A stretch of DNA of 39,815 bases from Candidatus Moraniibacteriota bacterium (GTDB taxonomy: Bacteria > Patescibacteriota > Minisyncoccia > Moranbacterales > UBA2206), in the NCBI GenBank assembly GCA_013334765.1, contig JAAXWW010000001.1, positions 1 to 39,815 of the forward strand, given 5' to 3'. A program made the position numbers and the translations under genes. Below are positions 19,728 to 26,436 of this stretch, in pieces (within the stretch, counting starts at the first letter, position 1; each line of letters starts with the position of its first letter). The notes below the pieces were generated by a model, which saw only the letters and a list, made by a program, of their open reading frames with translations, did no database searches and was not told where the DNA came from.

Positions 19728-19812
19728 GGGCGGATGGCGGAATTTGGTATACGCGCAAGCTTGAGGTGCTTGTGGGAGCAATCCCTTGGAGGTTCGAGTC
19801 CTCTTTCGCCCA
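19728..19812 (+). tRNA. tRNA-Leu(GAG)
   Basis: GGGCGGA/TTCGCCC; loop TTGAGGT. Confidence 0.92.
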
Positions 19813-19826
19813 CAATTTTTGTTTCG

Positions 19827-19902
19827 GGATCCTTAGCTCAATGGCTAGAGCACCTCGTTTACACCGAGGGGGTTATAGGTTCGAGTCCTATAGGATCCAC
19901 CA
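19827..19902 (+). tRNA. tRNA-Val(TAC), encodes CCA
   Basis: GGATCCT/AGGATCC; loop TTTACAC; ACCA end. Confidence 0.93.
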
Positions 19903-19917
19903 CGCAAAGCGATGAAT

Positions 19918-20288
19918 GCCAGACTAGCTCATCGGTAGAGCGAAGGACTGATTTTCGGTCCGCTTAGCAGCAATGCTAAGTTGAAATTGGGTGAATTCGA
20001 GGAAGCCTAAAGTCGTAGCCGAAAAATGACCAAGGTAATCTCGAGCCAATCCTTCGCCGGGAGGCTACGGATTGCAAGCAAGTCTTGAATTGAAAAAAGG
20101 CTTTGCCTGCAGTAGCTTTAGCGGAGGCAGGTGTAGAGACTAGCAAGTGAGTCCCAACGATAATCTTGCGCTAGCGCCCAACTCCCTTGATTATATCCAG
20201 GGATGAAGAAATAGTCCGATCCTTGGGGAAACCCAAGAAAAGAAGAAGGAAAATCCTTGCGTGCCCAGTTCAACTCTGGGGTCTGGCA
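19918..20288 (+). tRNA. tRNA-Phe(GAA), split gene: exon 1 19918-19949, exon 2 20249-20288
   Basis: Joined exons give GCCAGAC...AAGGACTGAAAATCCTT...CCCAGTTCAACTCTGGG-GTCTGGC-A. Confidence 0.9.
19950..20248 (+). other. Group I self-splicing intron (299 nt) between U33 and G34 of tRNA-Phe
   Basis: P1 GGACU/GGUCC with U.G at the 5' splice site; terminal G; core-like segments GGTAATCTCGAGCCAATCC, GGTGTAGAGACTA, GATGAAGAAATAGTCC. Confidence 0.9.
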
Positions 20289-20291
20289 CAG

Positions 20292-20344
20292 TTGAAGAAA
20301 GATTGAACCCATGATATGATTTATCCATCTATCATGGGTTCAAT
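20292..20344 (+). promoter_or_regulatory. Promoter TTGAAG-17-TATGAT overlapped by a 14-bp inverted repeat (20302-20315 / 20331-20344)
   Basis: ATTGAACCCATGAT...ATCATGGGTTCAAT perfect IR. Confidence 0.6.
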
Positions 20345-20349
20345 TGTTT

Positions 20350-21030
20350 ATGAAAAAGCAAAAAGCAATAAAACTGAGAAAGCAAGGCAATAGCTATAAA
20401 CAGATTTCTGATAAACTGGATGTGGCCAAAAGCACCCTTAGCTATTGGCTCGGCAACATTGAAATTTCCAAAGAGGCTCAGGAAAAAATTTCAAAAAGAG
20501 CCAGTAAGATAAGCGCGGAGGCTCTTTTGAAAAGAAATAAGAAACAGACTGCTCTAGCTGCTGGAAGAGCTGAAAAGATAAGAGATGATTCTAGAAAGGA
20601 ATTTTCAAAACTCAAAGGCAACAAACTTTTTCTTGTTGGCGTGTCGCTATATTGGGCTGAAGGATATAAGAAAGGAGCCGAGGGTAGCAAATGGAAAAGT
20701 GTTGATTTTGCTAATTCTGATCCGGAGATGGTTATGATCATGATGAGATTTTTCCGGGAGATATGTGAAGTTGGAAATGAGAGAATAAAGATCCAATTGA
20801 TGACACATCCCAATGTTGAAATGGAAGAAGCGCTAAGATATTGGTCTGAAATAACCGAAATTCCTAAAAATCAATTCATGAGAACTTGTTGCGCCATAAG
20901 CAAAGCAAGCAATGGTAAAAGGCCGAATAGATTGACTTATGGGACAGTTCATATTAGGATAAATGATGTAAAATTATTCTTCAGGATTATCGGTTGGATT
21001 GATGGATTGAAAGAAATGATGAAGATATAA
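20350..21030 (+). CDS. HTH-domain protein with a possible LAGLIDADG-like C-terminal region
   Basis: N-terminal YKQISDKLDVAKSTLSYWLG HTH; GVSLYWAEGYKKG...FANSDPEMVMIMMRFFRE; family assignment tentative. Confidence 0.6.
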   Translation: MKKQKAIKLRKQGNSYKQISDKLDVAKSTLSYWLGNIEISKEAQEKISKRASKISAEALLKRNKKQTALAAGRAEKIRDDSRKEFSKLKGNKLFLVGVSLYWAEGYKKGAEGSKWKSVDFANSDPEMVMIMMRFFREICEVGNERIKIQLMTHPNVEMEEALRYWSEITEIPKNQFMRTCCAISKASNGKRPNRLTYGTVHIRINDVKLFFRIIGWIDGLKEMMKI

Positions 21031-21125
21031 GAATTTTAAAGTGAAGGTCGCTTCGGCGGCTGAATCCATCCTGCGTTTGCTTCAGCGGGCTTTGCCCGCC
21101 GAAGCCAAACTACGGCTTGGCGAAG

Positions 21126-21197
21126 GCGGGTATCGTATAGCGGCTATTATATTACCTTGCCAAGGTAGAGATACGGGTTCGACTCCCGTTACCCGCT
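21126..21197 (+). tRNA. tRNA-Gly(GCC)
   Basis: GCGGGTA/TACCCGC; loop TTGCCAA; discriminator T. Confidence 0.92.
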
Positions 21198-21205
21198 CAG
21201 GCACA

Positions 21206-21236
21206 AAACAGGCTTTGTTTGAAGCCTGTTTTTTTA
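21206..21236 (+). terminator. Terminator after tRNA-Gly
   Basis: AACAGGCTTTGTTTGAAGCCTGTTTTTTT. Confidence 0.8.
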
Positions 21237-21329
21237 TAACAAAAGATAATTGGAGTATGGAATTTGACATATCTGATAGCTGGTATATACTCAAATGTTC
21301 TACAATGTTAGAAAAAAAGGAGCGTCGTT

Positions 21330-21569
21330 ATGACAAGTATGAGGGACAAACTGATTGACTTGAAGGGAAAGATGCTGGCGGTTCAGAATCTTGACGATGG
21401 ATTGTACATCAAAGCTCCAATGGCAAAAACTTGGCATGAAAAGATAATCGAGGTGGGAGACGATTACTTCATTGTCGAGCATGTGTGGACGCCACCAAGG
21501 CAAAATGATCCAAGGAAACCAATCATCTGGGCTATAAGTGCAGTCAAAAAGATTAGTGGAGAAATATAG
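21330..21569 (+). CDS. Small hypothetical protein
   Basis: SD AAGGAG upstream; 79 aa; hairpin terminator at about 21599-21630. Confidence 0.6.
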   Translation: MTSMRDKLIDLKGKMLAVQNLDDGLYIKAPMAKTWHEKIIEVGDDYFIVEHVWTPPRQNDPRKPIIWAISAVKKISGEI

Positions 21570-21640
21570 TCAAGATTCTAGTTTGTTTTCTTAAATTCAA
21601 AGAGCTTCTTCATAAAAGAAGCTCTTTATATTTAAAACTG

Positions 21641-21727
21641 GTTCTAATCGTATTAACTAACCAGCTCAGATAAAAACAGGCTTTGTTTGAAGCCTGTTTT
21701 TTGTACCCGTAAAGTTGGGTTAGAACC
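21641..21727 (+). repeat. Structured direct repeat copy A (GTTCTAATC...GGGTTAGAAC)
   Basis: Aligns with 25793-25880; paired helices change compatibly. Confidence 0.75.
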
Positions 21728-21769
21728 GGAAGGGAACGGCTGCTGGACAGTTGACTTTGAGGAGCGATT

Positions 21770-22267
21770 ATGCTATTGTTTAAAGTCCATATTCAAAGGA
21801 CATCCATCTTTAACAACCAAATTCTACCGGAGGATGCCATGAACGCAATATCTTCCTATCTTTTTTCCGTAGTCTTGATCGCTCTCGCCTTCGTGGCCTG
21901 GCAAGCTCTTGCCAAGTTTTCGGAAGCGCCGAGCGCTTGGCTTGGTCCGATCGTCCTGTTCGGTTCACTTATCGGCGCGCTTGTGTTCGGTTGGCGCGAC
22001 ATGGCGACAACAAATCCTGACGTTACCTGGAGCTCGGTATTTATCCTTCTTGGTCTCGGACTCATTAATGGAGTGGCAATCTATTATAATGCCATCAATC
22101 TGACGAATGAGTCGATCAATGTCGGGACTTACCTCATGATCCTGACCGTTCTCATGGCGGTTTTCGCACCATTCATAAACGCGGTGTTCACGCGAACGCT
22201 TCCGAGCCTGTGGCAATTCGCTGCTATCGGTACGGGTGCGCTTACCATTTACCTCGCTGGCAAGTAG
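21770..22267 (+). CDS. Small multi-TM protein (EamA/DMT half-transporter-like)
   Basis: About 5 TM helices; alternative start at 21839 with GGAGG SD. Confidence 0.65.
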   Translation: MLLFKVHIQRTSIFNNQILPEDAMNAISSYLFSVVLIALAFVAWQALAKFSEAPSAWLGPIVLFGSLIGALVFGWRDMATTNPDVTWSSVFILLGLGLINGVAIYYNAINLTNESINVGTYLMILTVLMAVFAPFINAVFTRTLPSLWQFAAIGTGALTIYLAGK

Positions 22268-22316
22268 CTGGCCGCGAAGTTCTGAAAAAACACAAGGGCA
22301 TAAAACGGAGGCTCCA

Positions 22317-22556
22317 ATGCCAATCGAAGTCTTAGGTCAGGAAGCGGTCAAGAAGATGCTTGAACTCGGTCGAAACCCCTATCGTCCGCCCGAAATCACC
22401 AAGCTTCAGGAGGAAATCCAGGGTGAAATGCGTGTTGCGGGGCTCCGCATGTCCGTTTACGGGATCATGAATGAGGAAGCGGTCGAAAGGATAACGCGCA
22501 TGAAGTTCGAGCTTGATGCGCTTTATGCGGCATGGTTTGAGGGAAGAATAGAATAG
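22317..22556 (+). CDS. Small hypothetical protein
   Basis: GGAGG SD then ATG 22317; MPIEVLGQEAVKKMLELGRNPYRPPEI... Confidence 0.65.
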   Translation: MPIEVLGQEAVKKMLELGRNPYRPPEITKLQEEIQGEMRVAGLRMSVYGIMNEEAVERITRMKFELDALYAAWFEGRIE

Positions 22557-22586
22557 AATATCCCAAAAACGCGAAGGAGCGAAAAA

Positions 22587-23078
22587 ATGAGCAGGATCAT
22601 CACCGAAGAGATGGTGCGTGAAGGCGTCCGTCTCGCAATGCCGGCTATCGACGCTATTCTGGCCAAGGAAGGGACGACCTGGGGTCCCAAGCTGGTGATG
22701 TGGTGCGTTAAAATTCCCGGGTCGGAAAACGATATCCACGGCGAGTCCTTCGGGGAGTCCGCCCGGTGGACCGACAAGAACTGGGAAGAAGGATGGGAAA
22801 GCACGGGCAAATTCCTCGCCATCGCCAGAAAGAAATTGGCCGTGGCCGAGCGGGAACGGATCGCGACCAGTGTTGTCGCCGCCACTCGTCCGTGGTGCCT
22901 GGAAGAAGGGGAATTCCTCTACCCCGGCGGTGTCTACTGTGACGGCGTTTCGGTAGCCGTGTCCGGTGCCAAGGGCGAGACCGACGAGGCGATAGCCTGG
23001 CTCATCCTCAATGCCATCCTGATGTTGACCAATCTCGACGCGAGGAAGCGCATTGAGGAGAAACAGATGGAGATTTAA
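22587..23078 (+). CDS. Hypothetical protein
   Basis: SD AAGGAG; 163 aa, followed by a terminator. Confidence 0.65.
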   Translation: MSRIITEEMVREGVRLAMPAIDAILAKEGTTWGPKLVMWCVKIPGSENDIHGESFGESARWTDKNWEEGWESTGKFLAIARKKLAVAERERIATSVVAATRPWCLEEGEFLYPGGVYCDGVSVAVSGAKGETDEAIAWLILNAILMLTNLDARKRIEEKQMEI

Positions 23079-23100
23079 AGCTCGCAACGCGGGCAGCAAA

Positions 23101-23143
23101 GGCGGCAGATCCGTGATTCATGGGTCTGCTGCTATTTTTTTTT
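23101..23143 (+). terminator. Rho-independent terminator
   Basis: GCGGCAGATCC...GGGTCTGCTGC then T-run. Confidence 0.75.
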
Positions 23144-23199
23144 ATTCAGAAATCATAATTGGATTCTAACGGCATACGGCTAAATAGCTTAAGTATATG

Positions 23200-23231
23200 A
23201 AAAAAACGGATCAGAATTGATCCGTTTTTTT
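23200..23231. terminator. Bidirectional terminator
   Basis: AAAAAACGGATCAGAATTGATCCGTTTTTTT. Confidence 0.85.
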
Positions 23232-23264
23232 GTTTTATTTTATCGATGATAACTAATAACGATT

Positions 23265-24002
23265 CTATTTTTCAGCACCATCCCACATTACTTCGAATAT
23301 GGATTTCAGGGTGTTAAAGATGCTTTGGCTTGATATGACAACTCCGAATTTGTCTTTGTAGGAAATTATGCCGATTTGACTGCTTCCATAAAGGCAAATC
23401 TCGCATTCTATTTTGAATTTGTCGCTTGTGATGAAGCGGGATTGTCTTAGATGCTCAATGTTGTTATTAGCCAGCTCTCGCATCGATGGGTCATCCGGGT
23501 AAATAGAACGCAACCATATTTTCTTCGCTTTTCGCTGGGGGATGAAATATTCAAAGAAAAACTTTTCATCGAAATATCCCTTGTAGTCATTGGAATACCA
23601 AGACAGCATTTCAGAGTTCGGAACTCTGAGGATATCATTATAAATTTCCTTGATGCCACCTTCGCCTTCAAAGAATTTTACGTCAGGCTTTTTATCGATA
23701 AAGGCGAAACTGGCCAAAAGATTCGGCATTGCGTGCTGCAAAACTTCTTTTTTCTTCTCTAAATCATTCAGCATTTCTCTTGGATCCTCAGCATAATACA
23801 AAGTCTTGTTTTTCTTTGCTGTTAATAATAGCCTCCTATTTTTTAGCGATTTAATCGCTAGATATACCGTGCTTCTATTGATCCCTGATCGGTTGCTTAT
23901 TTGAGCTATATTGGCTTCTCCCATTTCAAGAATGGCTATATACACCTTGGCTTCTTTTTCTTTCAGGCCCGCTTCCTGGAGGTCTTTATAAAGTGTTTTC
24001 AT
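23265..24002 (-). CDS. TrmB-family transcriptional regulator
   Basis: LQEAGLKEKEAKVYIAILEMGEANIAQISNRSGINRSTVYLAIKSLKNRRLL. Confidence 0.88.
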   Translation of the reverse strand: MKTLYKDLQEAGLKEKEAKVYIAILEMGEANIAQISNRSGINRSTVYLAIKSLKNRRLLLTAKKNKTLYYAEDPREMLNDLEKKKEVLQHAMPNLLASFAFIDKKPDVKFFEGEGGIKEIYNDILRVPNSEMLSWYSNDYKGYFDEKFFFEYFIPQRKAKKIWLRSIYPDDPSMRELANNNIEHLRQSRFITSDKFKIECEICLYGSSQIGIISYKDKFGVVISSQSIFNTLKSIFEVMWDGAEK

Positions 24003-24218
24003 ATAATGATATTATTTATGTCACTATTTGCATAATAACATTACAAAGGTTATTTGTCCAATTATAAGCCATAATTTGTTATTTGTGACATACTAACTTA
24101 ATATATATGACAATATTATAACCATTTTTATATAGATGTGGCATAATTCAACGTTATGACAGGATTGGCCTGTCCTAGCGAAGATCCTTAAAAATCGGCA
24201 CAAAAAAGGAACGCTGTC

Positions 24219-24575
24219 ATGACACATTCCGATCTTCTTATTGGTTTGATGATCGATATGGTTCGAGACGGAACTCTTGAAGCGACAAGGAGGGAGGATA
24301 TCCTTTTAATGAGAGCTGTATTCCTTCGGTCCGGCTACTTCCTTGAAGCATTCATCAGGATTCCTATGCTATTGATGCAGCCGGCCGGCGAATCCCATTG
24401 GTATTTCCTTAGGATATTGTTTGGAAATAAGAGGGCCGAGGAACTCTTTCAAAGAGTAAACGACGGAGAGCCAAAGATCGGTGCGGAAGGAAAAAAGGAG
24501 ATAATCAAGCAGATTGAAAAGATGAGTCTAGAGCATTTTCTCAGAAGTCCGTTAGCACTGACGGACTTCGAGTAA
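24219..24575 (+). CDS. Small hypothetical protein
   Basis: 118 aa with structured leader; terminator-like hairpin downstream. Confidence 0.6.
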   Translation: MTHSDLLIGLMIDMVRDGTLEATRREDILLMRAVFLRSGYFLEAFIRIPMLLMQPAGESHWYFLRILFGNKRAEELFQRVNDGEPKIGAEGKKEIIKQIEKMSLEHFLRSPLALTDFE

Positions 24576-24787
24576 AAAATCAAAAGGCTGAATGTTCAAG
24601 CCTCCTTGCTGAATAGTAGGGAGGTTTTTTATTTAATATATTGTAAATCACAAACCACCAAAAGATGGTCTTTTTTCATAAGCCCAAGTCTAAATGCATC
24701 CACCAAGGAAATTAGATAAAAAGCAGGCTTTATTTGAAGCCTGTTTTTTCGGTATCTGTGTATGTAACTTTATAAAGATACATGGTA

Positions 24788-24816
24788 TTTACAAACTTTA
24801 TAAAGTTTGATATAAT
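24788..24816 (+). promoter_or_regulatory. Promoter TTTACA-17-TATAAT with 18-bp palindrome CAAACTTTATAAAGTTTG (24792-24809) in the spacer
   Basis: Direct read; second half-copy CTTTATAAAG at 24768-24777. Confidence 0.8.
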
Positions 24817-24822
24817 CAGAAC

Positions 24823-25746
24823 ATGAATGCATCGGACAAGTTAAAACTTATAAAAGACCTTTCCGAATTGACTCAGGAAAAACTAGCCAAAGAATTGGGC
24901 GTGTCTTTTGTGACGCTCAACAGTTGGATTAATGGACGCTCTGTCCCTCGCAAAAAGAAGCAGATTCAAATAGACGAGCTATATGCCAGATATTCTGGGA
25001 CGAAAATAATTCCTGAAACCGTATTGGAGGCAAAAAAGAAAGTCCTTGAAAAGAAAAGCCGAAGTTATAGGAATATAGCGGCAACTATTTCGAACAATTC
25101 TGATATATATGATCAATTCGTTTTGTCATTGACATACAATACTAACAAGATTGAGGGGAGCACTCTTACTGAAGATGAGACGGCAGCTATTTTGTTTGGC
25201 AATGCTTCATTGCCCAATAGGACGCTGATTGAACAATTGGAGGCCAAAAATCATCAGACAGCTTTCAATTTCATGTTCGATTGGTTGAAAGAAAAAAAAG
25301 CTATAGATGAAGATCTTATCTTAAGACTTCACTCCATCCTCATGAACAGCATTCGGCCGGATGCTGGAACTTATCGCAGTCACGGAGTGCGTATCATGGG
25401 AACAAATATGCCGACAGCCAATTATTTGAAAGTGCCCGAGCTGATGAAAAAAATAATTAAAGATATCAATGTTAAAAAGGCTGATTTCATCTCTAAGCTG
25501 TCCAATATCCATAGCCGTTTTGAGCAGATCCATCCGTTTTCAGACGGGAATGGACGAATCGGCAGGCTTCTTATGCACGCGATGCTTTTGAAACAGAATT
25601 TTCCCCCAGCAATGATCCAGCAAAAAGACAAGCGGATTTATATGAAATACTTGAACAAATCCCAAATGACAGGGGATCTAAGCTTGTTGGAGGATTTTCT
25701 TTGCGACGCGATAATGTTGAGTTTCTCCGTCATGGAAAGAAGATAA
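24823..25746 (+). CDS. Fic-domain protein with N-terminal XRE-type HTH
   Basis: LTQEKLAKELGVSFVTLNSWING; TNKIEGSTLT; HPFSDGNGRIGR Fic motif. Confidence 0.93.
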   Translation: MNASDKLKLIKDLSELTQEKLAKELGVSFVTLNSWINGRSVPRKKKQIQIDELYARYSGTKIIPETVLEAKKKVLEKKSRSYRNIAATISNNSDIYDQFVLSLTYNTNKIEGSTLTEDETAAILFGNASLPNRTLIEQLEAKNHQTAFNFMFDWLKEKKAIDEDLILRLHSILMNSIRPDAGTYRSHGVRIMGTNMPTANYLKVPELMKKIIKDINVKKADFISKLSNIHSRFEQIHPFSDGNGRIGRLLMHAMLLKQNFPPAMIQQKDKRIYMKYLNKSQMTGDLSLLEDFLCDAIMLSFSVMERR

Positions 25747-25792
25747 AATTGGCAAGGCACTTTATCTTGTTAGGCCTTTTTTCATGAACTCA

Positions 25793-25880
25793 GTTCTGAC
25801 CGTATTAACTAGCCAGCTCATAACAGCAGAAACAGCCTCGTGTTTGGGCTGTTTTTGATACCCGTAAGGCGGGTTAGAAC
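25793..25880 (+). repeat. Structured direct repeat copy B
   Basis: GTTCTGACCGTATTAACTAGCCAGCTCA...TACCCGTAAGGCGGGTTAGAAC. Confidence 0.75.
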
Positions 25881-25901
25881 TTAAGCCATTTTCCGACCGG
25901 C

Positions 25902-25930
25902 TTGCAATAAAATAATGTTTTTGCTAGTAT
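25902..25930 (+). promoter_or_regulatory. Promoter TTGCAA-17-TAGTAT
   Basis: Upstream of the structured RNA at about 25933. Confidence 0.5.
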
Positions 25931-25932
25931 AA

Positions 25933-26182
25933 GGCTGATGACAACATGAAAGTCTTATCATCAGGGTCTGCGAATTAGTGGTACGTAAGCAAGTTTGCAG
26001 GATAAACCCGAGACTAAAGGGAAATAGGCCATCGAGCCTATGAAGCCCAGACTGGCAGCTAAGGTCAAAAACAAAAGCGAGCATGTTGCTTGCTTACCGA
26101 AGCTCCGGGCGCGGCGGTACCACGGCGCGGTAGTGCTGTCATCATTTTTATGGGACCGATGCTAACGCAAAGGTCCCTTTTT
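25933..26182 (+). ncRNA. Candidate structured ncRNA or cis-regulatory leader with terminator
   Basis: End-closing TGATGACA/TGTCATCA; long-range GTAAGCAAG/CTTGCTTAC; terminator GGGACC...GGTCCCTTTTT. Confidence 0.55.
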
Positions 26183-26217
26183 CGATGGCAATTTATAGCA
26201 CAAGGGAGGATAATCTC

Positions 26218-26394
26218 ATGAATCGGGATGCGATCTCAAAGAAAAATCGCGCTTTTTTCTTTACTACGATCGGGATGGCGCTGAATGACTCATCCTTCAG
26301 GCAAGCTCTTCTGCGCAGTCTTTCCAATGATGGTTCTGCTTTTTCCTTTTGCAATAAATACGAATATTCGATGATCAGAAAAGCCAAAATATGA
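26218..26394 (+). CDS. Small hypothetical protein (58 aa)
   Basis: GGGAGG SD then ATG 26218. Confidence 0.5.
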   Translation: MNRDAISKKNRAFFFTTIGMALNDSSFRQALLRSLSNDGSAFSFCNKYEYSMIRKAKI

Positions 26395-26436
26395 TACAAT
26401 CTAAGCATATTAATCTTATCCGATATATAAAATAAA

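Noticed and set aside
21641-25880. Interpretation of the structured direct repeats as integron attC sites
   Set aside because: Terminal TTCTAAT/GTTAGAA do not fit RYYYAAC/GTTRRRY well, no integrase is visible, and the repeats do not follow every small gene
25933-26150. Hammerhead ribozyme (CTGATGA...GAAA at 25935-25951)
   Set aside because: No viable stem II between the conserved boxes and no consistent stem I/III or cleavage triplet
25933-26182. T-box riboswitch
   Set aside because: Only a degenerate GGCGGTACCACG resemblance; no specifier loop or AG-bulge motifs found and downstream ORF is not an amino-acid gene
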